DNA of 64,000 nt from JACCTU01 sp963848525 (GCA_963848525.1 CAWKDZ010000004.1:62001-126000); one strand, 5' to 3'; counted from the stretch's first letter, positions 1 through 9,812 are shown. Notes: a model not told the origin generated them from the letters alone. Made by a program: numbers and translations.

Positions 1-503
1 CCGGGCCCGTGCACGGCGGGGAGGCGCAGGAGCGCGGCCGGCAGCTCGGGGTCCGCCGAGGCCTCCGCCTCGACTCCGACCTTGTCGTAGCCCGGGTCGA
101 TCACCACCTCGCGCAGCGGCGAGTCCTCGGTCAGCGGCGTCGGGTCCGGCGGTCCGGGCTCCGTGCCGTGACCGCGGCCGAACGCGCGGTAGACGTCCCC
201 GCTCGAGACGAGCACCGCGCGACCCGCCACTCCGCGGAAGGCGCGCACGCGCGCGACGTCGGGGCGCGTGTACGGAACCATGTCGAGCACGACGTCCGGC
301 TCGAGCTCCCGCAGCGCAGCGGCGTGTCGCTCGAATTCCTCGAAGCGCCCGTGCACGTGGCGCACGGAGTCGGGCAGGTCGCCCTCATGCGCTCCGCTGT
401 GGAAGACCGTGACCTCGTGGCCCCGATCGGCGAGCTCGCGGACGACGTGAGGCCCGACGAAGCGGGTGCCCCCGAGGACGACGACGCGCACGCCGCCTAT
501 CAT
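1..503 (-). CDS. NAD-dependent epimerase/dehydratase family protein (3' part cut by window edge)
   Basis: The minus strand is open from the left edge to an ATG at 503 (167 codons visible). The N-terminus reads as a Rossmann strand with the variant dinucleotide motif GGTRFVG at about residues 11-17, then HVVRELADRGHEVTVF and later SSGDVYRAFGRG. This is typical of atypical extended SDRs of the GGTRFIG/CSP41-like type, which act on nucleotide sugars or other substrates, so the exact substrate is unknown. The start lies only 8 bp from the divergent gmd ATG; a GTG at 491 is an alternative. Context suggests nucleotide-sugar metabolism for the adjacent polysaccharide locus, which is inference. Confidence 0.8.
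   Translation of the reverse strand, partial: MIGGVRVVVLGGTRFVGPHVVRELADRGHEVTVFHSGAHEGDLPDSVRHVHGRFEEFERHAAALRELEPDVVLDMVPYTRPDVARVRAFRGVAGRAVLVSSGDVYRAFGRGHGTEPGPPDPTPLTEDSPLREVVIDPGYDKVGVEAEASADPELPAALLRLPAVHGP
498..503 (+). promoter_or_regulatory. -10 element (TATCAT) of gmd, leaderless type
   Basis: TATCAT fits TANNNT and ends 8 nt before the gmd ATG at 512, so transcription would begin at or next to the start codon. It overlaps the start codon of the divergent epimerase gene. No clear -35 is seen. Confidence 0.45.
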
Positions 504-511
504 CGCCGCGG

Positions 512-1498
512 ATGGAAAAGCGCGCGCTCATCACGGGCATCGGCGGCCAGGACGGCTCGCTGCTCGCCGAGCTGCTGCTCGAGCAGGGCTACGAGGTCTC
601 CGGGATCGTCCGGCGGGCGGGCGCGAGCTACCCGAACCTGGACGCGATCCGCGAGCGGATCGACCTCGTCGAGGCCGACCTGAGCGACCAGCTCGCGCTG
701 GTGCGCGCGCTCCGGACCGCCAAACCGCACGAGGTCTACAACCTCGCGTCGGTCTCCTTCGTGCCGGCGTCGTGGGAGCAGCCCGTGCTCACGGCCGAGC
801 TCGCCGCCGTCGGCGCGACGGCGCTGCTCGAGGCGATCCGCGACGTCGATCCGTCGATCCGCTTCTACCAGGCGTCGTCGAGCGAGATCTTCGGCGAGCC
901 GGTCGAGTCGCCGCAGACCGAGGAGACACCGCTCTCGCCGCTGACGCCGTACGGCGTCGCGAAGGCGTACGCGCACTTCATCGCGCGCTCGTACCGCCGC
1001 CGGTACGGGCTGCACACGTCCGCGGGGATCCTCTACAACCACGAGTCGCCGCGACGCCCGTTCGAGTTCGTGCCGAGGAAGATCGCGCACGCCGCCGCGG
1101 CAATCTCGCTCGGCCTCGAGGGCGACCTCTGGCTCGGCGACCTCGAGGCGCGCCGCGACTGGGGTTACGCGGGCGACTACGTGCGCGCGATGTGGCTGAT
1201 GGTGCAGCAGCCCGAGGGCGACGAGTACGTCGTCGCGACCGGCGTCACGCACTCCGTGCGCGAGCTCGTCGAGGCGACGTTCGGCCACGTCGGGCTCGAC
1301 TGGCAGGAGTACGTGCACATCGACGAGTCGCTCGTGCGCGGCAAGGCGGAGCTGCACAACCTCGTCGGCGACCCTGCGAAGGCGCGGGCGAAGCTCGGCT
1401 GGGAGCCGACGGTCACGTTCGAGGAGCTCGTCCAGCTGCTCGTCGACGCCGAGCTCGAACGCCTGCGGGGCGAGCTTCAGCCGGCGAGCTCGCGGTAG
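512..1498 (+). CDS. gmd: GDP-mannose 4,6-dehydratase
   Basis: Converts GDP-mannose to GDP-4-keto-6-deoxymannose, the precursor of fucose, rhamnose or colitose-type sugars. At 328 aa it is close to the family norm. The NADP-binding motif GIGGQDG is at residues 9-15, the SSSEIFG catalytic segment at 122-128, and Y147xxxK151 in TPYGVAK. Other Gmd hallmarks are ILYNHESPRRP, FVPRKI and the RRDWGYAGDYVRAMW block. ATG start with a TANNNT -10 just upstream and no SD. Its 3' end overlaps the convergent glycosyltransferase by 22 bp. First enzyme of the polysaccharide locus; no reductase partner is visible unless the upstream epimerase serves. Confidence 0.93.
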   Translation: MEKRALITGIGGQDGSLLAELLLEQGYEVSGIVRRAGASYPNLDAIRERIDLVEADLSDQLALVRALRTAKPHEVYNLASVSFVPASWEQPVLTAELAAVGATALLEAIRDVDPSIRFYQASSSEIFGEPVESPQTEETPLSPLTPYGVAKAYAHFIARSYRRRYGLHTSAGILYNHESPRRPFEFVPRKIAHAAAAISLGLEGDLWLGDLEARRDWGYAGDYVRAMWLMVQQPEGDEYVVATGVTHSVRELVEATFGHVGLDWQEYVHIDESLVRGKAELHNLVGDPAKARAKLGWEPTVTFEELVQLLVDAELERLRGELQPASSR

Positions 1499-2511
1499 AC
1501 CTCGTCGTGGCGCCGCGCGCACTCGTCCCACGTGAACGAAGCCGCGCGCGCCGGGCCTGACGATCCGCCCCGCCCGACCGCCGCGCGCGTCGCGGCCGCG
1601 ATCGACTCCGCGTCCGACGGCTCGAAGTAGACGGCAGCGTCGCCCGCGACCTCGCGCAGCGGGGGCAGGTCGGAGCACGCGACCGGGCAGCCGGAGGCGA
1701 GCGCCTCGAGCACCGGCTGGCCGAACCCCTCGTACAGGCTCGGGAAGACGAGCGCGGAGGCGCGCCGGTAGAGGCGCGCGAGCTCGTCCGCCGACACCCG
1801 ACCGCGGGACTCGACGCCGTCGGGCACGGCGCCGTCGTAGCCCGTGAGCACGAGCCGATACTCGCCGAGCAGCTCCATCGCCCTGAACAGCGTCTCGTGG
1901 TTCTTGTGCGGCCAGCGGTTCGCGGGGTAGAGCAGGAACGGCTCGCGCGCCTCCTCGCCGGGCGCGAACCGCTCGAGGTCGACGCCGAGGTGGATCGTCC
2001 GCACGCGCTCGGGCTCCAACCCCAGCCGCTCGACCAGCGTCTCGCGCCCGTGCTCCGAGATCGCGATCACGACACGCGACCGGCGTGCGCTCGCGCCGTA
2101 GAGGTAGCGCCGGTACGCGAGCTCCCAGCGGGGGAAGTTCCGCGGCAGGAACTCGTGCTGCAGGTCGAGGATCGTCGTCGCGGCGGGCGGCGCGGAGACG
2201 AGCGGCAGCATCACGCTCAGCGGGAAGTGGACCGCGTCGAGCGAGTCGAGCTCGAGCTCGCGCCGCAGCCCGCCGCCCCGCACCAGCCCGCCGGCCATCG
2301 CGCGCACGCGACCCGCCGTCGAGAAGCTCGCGGGGTACCGGCGGGAGACGCGCGCCGGGAGCCCGTCGGCCGCGTCGGCCGCGATCGAGGGCACGAGCAC
2401 CCGGTACTCGAGCTCCCCCACCCGGGCCAACGCGCGGCAGAGCTCGCGCGCGTACGTCTCGGAACCGCCGACGATGCCGGGCACGAGCGTGAGCAGCGAG
2501 ATCCCGACCAC
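1477..2511 (-). CDS. Glycosyltransferase family 4 (GT-B fold)
   Basis: A cytoplasmic retaining glycosyltransferase, 344 aa from a GTG at 2511. The N-terminal Rossmann-like half carries GIVGGSETYARELCRAL. The C-terminal GT1/GT4 domain has YPANRWPHKNHETLFRAM (sugar-nucleotide phosphate contact) and the E-x7-E motif in PSLYEGFGQPVLEAL, followed by REVAGDAAVYFEP. Donor and acceptor cannot be read from the sequence. It points away from the methyltransferase at 2566, with a 54-bp divergent spacer. Weak AGGA upstream of the GTG; other in-frame starts further upstream would run into antisense sequence of the methyltransferase and are unlikely. Confidence 0.88.
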   Translation of the reverse strand: MVGISLLTLVPGIVGGSETYARELCRALARVGELEYRVLVPSIAADAADGLPARVSRRYPASFSTAGRVRAMAGGLVRGGGLRRELELDSLDAVHFPLSVMLPLVSAPPAATTILDLQHEFLPRNFPRWELAYRRYLYGASARRSRVVIAISEHGRETLVERLGLEPERVRTIHLGVDLERFAPGEEAREPFLLYPANRWPHKNHETLFRAMELLGEYRLVLTGYDGAVPDGVESRGRVSADELARLYRRASALVFPSLYEGFGQPVLEALASGCPVACSDLPPLREVAGDAAVYFEPSDAESIAAATRAAVGRGGSSGPARAASFTWDECARRHDEVYRELAG

Positions 2512-2552
2512 GGGCGTCGATCCTCGCTTACAGCGCCGTAATGGCCCCTCCT

Positions 2553-2558
2553 TACACT
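2553..2558 (+). promoter_or_regulatory. -10 element (TACACT) for methyltransferase/glycosyltransferase operon
   Basis: TACACT (TANNNT) ends 7 nt before the ATG at 2566, implying a near-leaderless transcript for the long plus-strand operon that runs to about 13.5 kb. A weak TTACAG at 2528 could be a -35 but the spacing of 19 is long. Confidence 0.5.
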
Positions 2559-2565
2559 TTCCTCG

Positions 2566-3603
2566 ATGTCCGCTCCTGCCCAGGAGCAGGTCGACGTCCA
2601 GGCCCTGCTCGAACGGCTCCGCGACGAGCTCCGCTGGGGTGCGAACGGCTCCTCGCTGACCCTGCGCGCCCGCGCGCGCTCCGCGGCCGAGCAGTTCTGG
2701 GCCGTGACCGCCGAGCGCCCTCCGCACGGGAGCGCGCCGACTCGCCTGCTCAAGAAGACGCTGCGCAAGGCGATGCGCTGGTACGTCGAGCCGCTCGCCC
2801 AGCAGCAGCGGAGCTTCAACGACGCGGCGCTGAAGCTGATCGACGCGCTCTTCGAGGAGCTCGACCGCGTCGCCGCCGACCGGGACTCGCGCGGCCGCCT
2901 GGTCGCCGAGCTCGAGGAGCGTCTCGTCCGGCTCGAGCGGCGTCCGGCCGGCGCGCCGCAGACCGTCGCCGCCCAGCCCGCCGCGGCCGCGCTGCCCGAC
3001 TACTTCGCCTTCGAGAGCCGCATGCGCGGCTCGACCGAGCTCGTGCGCGAGCGCCAGCGTCCCTACGTCGACGACCTCCGCGAGCACGCGCCCGTGCTCG
3101 ACGTCGGCTGCGGCCGCGGCGAGCTGCTCGCGCTCCTCCGCGACGCGGACGTGGAGGCGCGCGGCGTCGACGCGGACGCCGACATGGCCGCATACGCGCG
3201 CGGCGAGGGGCTCGACGTCGAGCAGGCCGACCTGCTCGCGCACCTCGACGCCCAGCCCGACGCGAGCCTCGGCGCGATCTTCGCGGGCCAGGTCGTCGAG
3301 CACCTGCCGCCGCCCGCGCTCGTCCGCTTCCTCGAGCTGGCGCACGCGAAGTTGCGCGAGGGCGGGCTGCTGATCGCCGAGACGATCAACCCGCTCAGCC
3401 CGCTCGCGCTCCGCCACTATTTCGCCGACCTCACGCACGCGCAGCCGCTCGTCCCGGAGACCCTCGTGCAGCTCGTTCGCAACGCGGGCTTCGCCGACGT
3501 CGAGACGCGTTACCTGCACGAGCCGGAGCGCGGCGACGCAACGGGCCCGGTCGCGGACATCCTCTTCGCGCCGCTCGACTACGCGATCCTCGCGCGCCGA
3601 TGA
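2566..3603 (+). CDS. SAM-dependent methyltransferase, class I
   Basis: 345 aa. Residues about 1-140 are helical and charged with no recognisable domain. From about residue 165 a class I Rossmann methyltransferase domain follows: motif I LDVGCGRGELLALL, an acidic strand end ARGVDADADM, FAGQVVEHLPPPAL and GGLLIAETINP. Related proteins modify sugars or the terminal residue of polysaccharides, and the long helical N-terminus is typical of those; the substrate is inferred. First gene of a translationally coupled glycosyltransferase series, overlapping the next gene by ATGA. Confidence 0.85.
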   Translation: MSAPAQEQVDVQALLERLRDELRWGANGSSLTLRARARSAAEQFWAVTAERPPHGSAPTRLLKKTLRKAMRWYVEPLAQQQRSFNDAALKLIDALFEELDRVAADRDSRGRLVAELEERLVRLERRPAGAPQTVAAQPAAAALPDYFAFESRMRGSTELVRERQRPYVDDLREHAPVLDVGCGRGELLALLRDADVEARGVDADADMAAYARGEGLDVEQADLLAHLDAQPDASLGAIFAGQVVEHLPPPALVRFLELAHAKLREGGLLIAETINPLSPLALRHYFADLTHAQPLVPETLVQLVRNAGFADVETRYLHEPERGDATGPVADILFAPLDYAILARR

Positions 3604-4625
3604 GGATCATTGTCGCCCACTCGCAGGTGCCGTTCGCGCACGGCGGCGCGGAGGTGCTCGCGGAGCGGCTGACCGAGGAGCTGAACGCACGTGGGCACGA
3701 GGCGGCGCTCGTGACCGTGCCGTTCAAGTGGTACCCCCGCGCGCGCGTGCTCGAGCACGCGTTCGTCTGGCGCATGCTCGACCTCGAGGAAGTCGAGGGC
3801 CGCAAGGTCGACCTGCTGATCGCGACGAAGTTTCCGAGCTACGTCGTGCGCCACCCGCGCAAGCGCGTCTGGCTCGTGCACCAGTTCCGCCAGGCGTACG
3901 ACCTCGACCGGACCGAGCTCGCCGAGTTCGGTGAGAGCGCGGTCGAGCGCGCGGCGAGGCGCAAGATCCACGAGCTCGACCGCCGCACGCTCGGAGAGGC
4001 GGAGAGCCTGTTCGCGATCTCGCAGAACGTCGCCGACCGGCTGCGCGACTCGCTCGGGCTCGAGGCGGAGGTCGTGCTGCCGCCGCCGCAGGAGCTCGAC
4101 TACCGCTTCGAGGAGTACGGCGACTTCGTCCTGTCCGTCGGCCGGCTCGACCGGGCCAAGCGCGTCGACCTCCTGCTCGAAGCGGCAGCGGCCGACGAGT
4201 CGCTGCGCGTCGTCGTCGCCGGCGACGGCCCCGACCGCGAGCGGCTCGAGCAAGTGGCTCAGAGCCACAAACTCAACGGGCGCGTCGAGTTTCGCGGCCG
4301 GGTCGACGCCGGCGAGCTCGGCGACCTCTACGCGCGCGCGGGCGCCGTCTACTACGCGCCCGTCGACGAGGACTTCGGGATGGTTCCCTACGAGGCGTTC
4401 CTCTCCGAGAAGCCCGTCGTGACGACGACCGACGCCGGCGGCCCGCTCGACGTCGTCGCCGACCGCCGCACCGGCCTCGTGACCGAGCCGCGCGCCGCCG
4501 CGCTCGCCGACGCGCTGCGCTACCTGCGCGAGCACCCCGACGACGGCCGCGCGTGGGGCCGCGCCGGCAAGGCCGTCGCCGAGCGCGTCACCTGGGACGC
4601 CGCGCTCGACCGTTTGCTCTCGTGA
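3600..4625 (+). CDS. Glycosyltransferase family 4
   Basis: 341 aa, ATG overlapping the methyltransferase stop (ATGA). GT-B fold: N-terminal AHSQVPFAHGGAEVLAERL, linker SLFAISQNVADRL, then LSVGRLDRAKRVDLLLEAA and the C-terminal acidic motif in PVDEDFGMVPYEAFLSEKPV with TTDAGGPLDVV. The C-terminal E/D region is of the DFGxVxxEA kind found in mannosyl/galactosyltransferases of the family. Cytoplasmic, acting on a lipid-linked glycan by context. Donor sugar unknown. Confidence 0.88.
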   Translation: MRIIVAHSQVPFAHGGAEVLAERLTEELNARGHEAALVTVPFKWYPRARVLEHAFVWRMLDLEEVEGRKVDLLIATKFPSYVVRHPRKRVWLVHQFRQAYDLDRTELAEFGESAVERAARRKIHELDRRTLGEAESLFAISQNVADRLRDSLGLEAEVVLPPPQELDYRFEEYGDFVLSVGRLDRAKRVDLLLEAAAADESLRVVVAGDGPDRERLEQVAQSHKLNGRVEFRGRVDAGELGDLYARAGAVYYAPVDEDFGMVPYEAFLSEKPVVTTTDAGGPLDVVADRRTGLVTEPRAAALADALRYLREHPDDGRAWGRAGKAVAERVTWDAALDRLLS

Positions 4626-5843
4626 AGGTCGCGTACTACTCGCCGTTCCCGCCTGAGCGCACGGGCATCGCCGACTACAGCGCGCTGCTGCTGCCCGCAC
4701 TCCGTGAGCGAGTCGACGTCGTCGTGCCGAAGCGTGGATCGTCCGCGCGCGCCGACGTCTCGGTCTACCACGTCGGGAACAACCCGGAGTTCCACGGCTG
4801 GATCGTCGACGCGCTCCGGCGCACGCCCGGCGTCGTCGTCCTCCACGACGCCGTCCTCCACCACCTCGTCGCCGGCTTGACGCTCGCGCGCAAGGACGTC
4901 AACGGGTACCTGAGCGCGATGGAGCGCGAGGCGGGCCTGCCCGGGCGCCTGCTCGCACTCGGGGTCGTCGACGGCTGCGTGCCGCCGCTCTGGTCGACGA
5001 GGCCCGAGGACTTCCCGCTGGCCGGCGAGGTCCTCGATCTCGCGCGCGGGCACGGCGTGATCGTCCACTCCGAGCACGCGCGCGAGCGTGCCCTCGCCGC
5101 AGGCCACGATGGCCCGATCTGGCGCATCCCGATGCCGGTCTGGCCCGCTCCGGCAGCCGAGCCTGCCGTCGTCGAGGGCGACCCGGTCGTCGGCAGCTTC
5201 GGCTTCCTGAACGCGAACAAGCGCATCCCGCAGCTGCTCGAGGCGTTCGCCGTGCTCCGCCGGCGCCACCCCGGCGCGAGGCTCCTCCTCGTCGGCCCGG
5301 AGGCACCCGGCCTCGAGCTGGAACGGCGCGTGGCGGCGCTCGGGCTCGACGAAGCAGTCGAGCGCCACGGCTACGTCAGCGAGCAGCGCTTCTGGTCGCT
5401 GCTCGCCGCGTGCGACGTCTGCGTCTCGCTGCGCTGGCCGACGATGGGCGAGACCTCGCGCGGGCGTGATCCGGATGCTCTCGCTCGCGAAGCCGCTCGT
5501 CGTCAGCGACGTCGATGCGTTCCGCGAGCTCCCCGACGAGTTCGCGCTCAAGGTCGCGCCGGACGAGCGCGAGGTCGAGACGCTCGCGGCGTCGCTGCTC
5601 CTGCTCGCCGAGGATCCGCGGCGACGCGAGGCGATGAGCGCCGCCGCCCGCGAGTACGCGAGCCGCGAGCACGAGCTCGGGCGCGTGGCCGAGCTGTACG
5701 TCGCCGCGCTCGAGGAGGCGGCAGGCGGCCCGGCCGTCCGCGACGAGCTGCTGCACGAGGTCGCCCGCGGCGCCGCGGAGGTCGGGCTCGACGACGAGGA
5801 GCGCCTTGCAAGCGCGCTCCGCGAGGTCGGCCTTGGCCGTTAG
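4622..5843 (+). CDS. Glycosyltransferase (GT4-like), interrupted by a single-base frameshift near 5460
   Basis: Starts at GTG 4622 (GTGA overlap). The first frame reads MKVAYYSPFPPERTGIADYS through VGSFGFLNANKRIPQLLEAF to CDVCVSLRWPTMGETS. Family members continue with a GAVIRMLSL-like segment; here that continuation (AGVIRMLSLAKPLVVSDVD) lies in the next frame and ends at 5843. Removing one base in tcgcgcgggc around 5457-5462 restores a single ORF of about 406 aa, a normal length. Either a sequencing insertion or a recent pseudogene. Part of the coupled glycosyltransferase operon. Confidence 0.8.
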
Positions 5844-7881
5844 GACCGGGACGGGCCCCCGCGCCCGCTCTCTCGTCCGCGCCGTGCCCGCCTGGGGGTG
5901 GCTGACGGCGATGATCCTCCTCTCCATCGACGTTCGCTACGTCCTCGCCCTGCGCATCGAGGCGCCCTGGATCATGGTCGACGAGCTGATCTACTCGGAG
6001 CTGGCGCGCGGGCTCGCCGGCGGCGAGGGCTGGTCGATCCGCGGCGTGCCCACAAACGCGTACGGCTTCGTCTACCCACTCGTGCTCGCGCCGGCGTACG
6101 CGCTCTTCGACTCGCTGCCGCAGGCGTACGCCGCCGTCAAGGTGATCAACTCGGTCGTGGTCTCACTCGCGGCGCTGCCCGCGTACTTCCTCGCGCGGCG
6201 CGTCCTGGCGACGGGACTCTCGCTGCTCGCGGCGCTGCTCGCAGTCGCGCTGCCGTCGCTGCTCTACGCCGGCCAGGTGATGACCGAGAACGTCTTCTAC
6301 CCGCTCTTCCTCTGCGTCGTGTTGATGCTCGTGCTGACGCTGGAGAGGCCGACTCCCGCACGCCAGCTCGGATTGCTCGCGCTCTGCGTGCTCGCATACT
6401 TGACCCGTGCGCAGGCACTAGCGTTCTTCCCCGCGATCGCGCTCGCGCCCGTGCTCGCGGGCTCGTGGCGGTCGTTCCGCGTGCTCTACGGCGCGCTCGG
6501 CGGGGCGGCGGTGCTCGCCGTGCTCGCACAGGTCGTTCGCGGCGAGTCGCCGCTCGGGCTGCTCGGCGCCTACGCCGTCACCGGCGAACACCGCTACGAG
6601 CCCGTCGAAGTCGCGCGCTGGCTGCTCTACCACGTCGCCGAACTCGACCTCTATCTGGGCATCGTCCCCTTCGCGGCGCTCCTCGTCCTTCTCGCACTAT
6701 GGCGCAGGCTGCCGCGTGTGCTGCGTCCGTTCCTGGCCGCGACGACCGCGATCTGGGCCTGCTTCCTGCTCGAGGTGTCGGCCTTCGCGTCGCTCCCGTC
6801 GGTCGCGCGGATCGAGGAGCGGAACCTCTTCTACCTCGCGCCGCTCGCGCTGATCGCGTTGCTGGTCTGGGTCGACCACGGCCTGCCCCGGCCCCCGCTC
6901 GCAGCCGGCGTCGCCGCGGTTACGGCGGCCGTGCTGCCGGCCGTGATCCCGTACGAGCGCCTGATCGGCGTGCCCAGCCAGTCCGACACGCTGATGCTGC
7001 TCCCGCTCTGGCGGATCCACGAGCGCTGGGGCGTCGCGCTCGACGACATCGTCGCCGTCGTCGCCGTCTTCGCGGCGCTCGCGGCGATCGCGTTCCTCGT
7101 CGTCCCGCGCCGCTACGCGCTCGTGCTGCCCCTTGGTGTGCTCGCGCTCTTCCTCGCCGTCGTGCGGCCGATTTCCGCTCGGATGGAGTACGCGGCGCTC
7201 GGCGCCCTCGCAGAGGGCATGAACCAGCCACACCGCGACTGGGTCGACCGCGCGGTGGGCGACCGAGGCGAGGCCGCCGTGCTCTGGACGGGGAACACGT
7301 CGCGGTTCTCCGTCTGGCAGAACGAGTTCTTCTCGCGCAGCGTCGGGCCCGTCTACCACGTGCGCGAGCCGATGAGCGGCGGCCTGCCGCAGACCCGTGT
7401 CACGGTCGGCGCCGACGGCGTCATCCGCGCCTCCGGACGACCGGTCGAGACGCAGTTCGCCCTCACCGACGGCTCGCTCACACCTGCCGGCCGCGTCGTC
7501 GCCGCCGACGAATGGCGCGGCATCTTCCTCTACGAAGTCGACAATCCACTGCGCGCGCTCAGCCGCGTCACCGGCCTGCACGCCAACGACACGTGGTCCG
7601 GGCCGACCGTCACGTACCGGCGGCTCGACTGCACCGGCGGCGCGCTCACGGTCGGGCTCCGCAGCGACCCGAACCTGTACCAGGATCCGTCGACGGTGCG
7701 CGCGGCGGGGCTGACGACGACGGTGCCGCCCGACTCGCGCACGCACGCGTTCACCGTCCCGTTGCGGCCGGAGGACGGGGTCTGCACGGTCACGTTCGAG
7801 ATCTCGCCGGCGGTCGTCCCAGGCCACGGTGACCTGCGCACGCTCGGGCTCCACTTCGACACCTTCCGCTACTCGCCCTGA
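5806..7881 (+). CDS. Membrane glycosyltransferase, GT39/ArnT-like (GT-C fold)
   Basis: 691 aa from TTG 5806; TTG 5833 or GTG 5884 are equally possible, so the start is uncertain. About 11-12 hydrophobic segments follow an N-terminal basic stretch, and the first extracytoplasmic loop carries the acidic VDELIYSELARGL, in the position of the GT-C catalytic Asp/Glu. The last 200 residues are a soluble, beta-rich extracytoplasmic domain. GT-C enzymes use polyprenyl-phosphate sugars outside the membrane, so this protein probably decorates the exported glycan or a protein. A distant relative lies at 13535-15754. Confidence 0.8.
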   Translation: MQARSARSALAVRTGTGPRARSLVRAVPAWGWLTAMILLSIDVRYVLALRIEAPWIMVDELIYSELARGLAGGEGWSIRGVPTNAYGFVYPLVLAPAYALFDSLPQAYAAVKVINSVVVSLAALPAYFLARRVLATGLSLLAALLAVALPSLLYAGQVMTENVFYPLFLCVVLMLVLTLERPTPARQLGLLALCVLAYLTRAQALAFFPAIALAPVLAGSWRSFRVLYGALGGAAVLAVLAQVVRGESPLGLLGAYAVTGEHRYEPVEVARWLLYHVAELDLYLGIVPFAALLVLLALWRRLPRVLRPFLAATTAIWACFLLEVSAFASLPSVARIEERNLFYLAPLALIALLVWVDHGLPRPPLAAGVAAVTAAVLPAVIPYERLIGVPSQSDTLMLLPLWRIHERWGVALDDIVAVVAVFAALAAIAFLVVPRRYALVLPLGVLALFLAVVRPISARMEYAALGALAEGMNQPHRDWVDRAVGDRGEAAVLWTGNTSRFSVWQNEFFSRSVGPVYHVREPMSGGLPQTRVTVGADGVIRASGRPVETQFALTDGSLTPAGRVVAADEWRGIFLYEVDNPLRALSRVTGLHANDTWSGPTVTYRRLDCTGGALTVGLRSDPNLYQDPSTVRAAGLTTTVPPDSRTHAFTVPLRPEDGVCTVTFEISPAVVPGHGDLRTLGLHFDTFRYSP

Positions 7882-8844
7882 GAATCGTCGTCGACGTCTC
7901 GCCGCTCTCGCACCCGCGCACGGGGATCGGCAACTACATCCGCGGGATGCTGCACGGGCTGGTCGAGGCGGGCGCGCAGGACGTCGTCGCGTTCGCGCCG
8001 GCGAGCGCACGCGGCGCGCGCAACATCGAGGCATCGCTGAACGGCGTGCCGATCGAGCGCGACATCCGCACGCTGCCCGTCGCCTACGCGTGGCGCGAGG
8101 CTTGGTCGGCGGTGCGCCGCCCACGGCTCGAGCGCGTCGTCGGCGACTTCGACGTCTTCCACCTGTCGGATTGGCTGCACGCGCCGCAGCGCGGCGGGGT
8201 CCGCGCGCTGACGGTCTACGACCTCGCGCCGCTGCACTTCCCCGAGTGGTCGCACGCGCGCACGCGGCGGCTGCACGGCCGGAGCTACCGCGAGGCGAAG
8301 CGTGCGGACGTCGTCTTCGCGATCTCGGAGTTCACCGCGCGCGACGTTCGCGAGCGGCTCGGCGTCGACGCGCGCGTCGCGTATCCCGGCGTGGACGAGC
8401 GCTTCGCGCCCGCAGGCGAGCGCGAGCCGGGCGAGTACGTGCTCGCGATCGGGACGCGCGAGCCGCGCAAGAACCTCGACGTGCTCGAGGACCTCGGCGT
8501 GCGCGTCGCCGATTACGTCACCGACGAGCAGCTGCCGGCGCTCTACCGCGGCGCCTCGGTGTTCGTCTTCCCTTCGCGCTTCGAGGGCTTCGGGATGCCC
8601 GTCGTCGAGGCGATGGCCTGCGGTACGCCGGTCGTCTGCTCGAACCACGCCTTCGCTGGACGAGGCGGCCGGCGAGGCTGCCGTCCGCGTCGACCCCGAG
8701 GACCCGGTGGAGATTCGCCGCGGCATCGAGGAGGCGCGCGCGCGGCGGGACGAGCTCGTCCCCCTCGGCCTCGCGCACGCGGCCCGCTTCACCTGGCGCG
8801 CGACCGGTGAGGCGCTGCTGCGCGGATACGAAGAGGTCGCGTGA
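7878..8844 (+). CDS. Glycosyltransferase family 4, frameshifted near 8645, apparent CTG start
   Basis: The reading frame begins CTG AGA ATC GTC GTC, where the CTG overlaps the previous stop (CTGA), just as sister genes use GTGA. No ATG or GTG exists in frame before 7947, which would delete the first beta strand. Motifs: DVSPLSHPRTGIGNYIRGML, ISEFTARDVRERL, AIGTREPRKNLD and FPSRFEGFGMPVVEAMACGTPVVCSN. After CSN the family sequence (TPSLDEAAGEAAVRVDP) continues in the next frame; one extra c in aaccac at 8644-8646 explains it. The repaired protein is about 321 aa. Confidence 0.8.
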
Positions 8845-9812
8845 AGGTCGCGCTCGACGTCTCGCCGCTTCGGCTCACCCGCGCCGGCTCGGCGCGCTAC
8901 GTCGCCGGGCTGCGCGACGCGCTCCGCGGCCACATCGAGGTGGCGGAGCTGGCCTGGGGCGGCTCGGGCCGCGCGACGGCGGCGCTCCGCGACGTGGTCT
9001 GGTACCCGCTCGGGTTGCCCCGCGCCGCACGCGGCGCCGACGTCCTCCATTGCCCGACGTTCCGCGCGCCGTTCCGCTCACGCACGCCGCTCGTCGTCAC
9101 CGTGCTCGACCTCGCGGTGGTGCGCCGCCCCGAGCTCTTCAACCGCTGGAACCGGACCTACAGTCGGCTCGCCGTGCCGCGGGCCGTGCGCGCGGCGCGG
9201 GAGCTGATCGCGATCTCGGAGTTCACGAAGGGCGAGCTGGTCGAGCTGCTCGCGGTCGACCCCGAGCGCGTGACCGTGATCGGCGTCCCGCCGAGCCCGT
9301 CGCTCACGCCTGACGGACCCCGCGCCGAGGGCGACTACGTGCTCGCCGTCGGGACGCTCGAGCCGCGCAAGAACCTCGAGCGGGCCGCGGAGGCCGCACG
9401 CCGTGCTGGCGTCGAGCTCAGGGTCGTGGGCGCGCGCGGCTGGGGCGACGTGTCCGCGAACGGCGTGCGCTGGCTGGGCGAGCTCGGCGACGACGAGCTC
9501 GCACCGCTGCTGCGCGGCGCGCGCGCACTGCTCTACCCGTCCCTCTACGAGGGCTTCGGGATTCCGATCCTCGAGGCGATGGCCGTCGGCACGCCGGTCG
9601 TGACCTCGCGCGGCGGCGCGACCGAGGAGGTCGCCGGCGGCGCGGCCGTGCTCGTCGACCCGCTCGACCCGGGCGCGATCGCCGCCGGGCTCGAGGAGGC
9701 GGACCGGCGCGCAGCCGAGCTGCGCACGCTCGGGCTCGAACGCGCGCGCTCCTTCTCCTGGGACGACGTCGCCCACCGGACGGTCGAGGTCTACCGCCGG
9801 GCGCTCGGATGA
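8841..9812 (+). CDS. Glycosyltransferase family 4
   Basis: 323 aa, GTG start in a GTGA overlap. Closely related to the preceding gene: DVSPLRLTRAGSARYVAGL at the N-terminus, LIAISEFTKGELVELL, AVGTLEPRKNLERAAEA, and the E-x7-E motif in YPSLYEGFGIPILEAMAVGTPV with GGAAVLVDPLDPGAI. Probably a tandem duplicate that acquired a different acceptor specificity. Intact, so it serves as a good reference for its two frameshifted neighbours. Confidence 0.9.
   Translation: MKVALDVSPLRLTRAGSARYVAGLRDALRGHIEVAELAWGGSGRATAALRDVVWYPLGLPRAARGADVLHCPTFRAPFRSRTPLVVTVLDLAVVRRPELFNRWNRTYSRLAVPRAVRAARELIAISEFTKGELVELLAVDPERVTVIGVPPSPSLTPDGPRAEGDYVLAVGTLEPRKNLERAAEAARRAGVELRVVGARGWGDVSANGVRWLGELGDDELAPLLRGARALLYPSLYEGFGIPILEAMAVGTPVVTSRGGATEEVAGGAAVLVDPLDPGAIAAGLEEADRRAAELRTLGLERARSFSWDDVAHRTVEVYRRALG

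Noticed and set aside
2541..4625. A 694-codon open frame on plus and several 300-700 codon frames on minus (for example 10790-12868, 6697-8124)
   Set aside because: Their translations are Arg/Ala-rich shadows typical of GC-rich DNA; only the parts matching real families were kept (for example 3600-4625).
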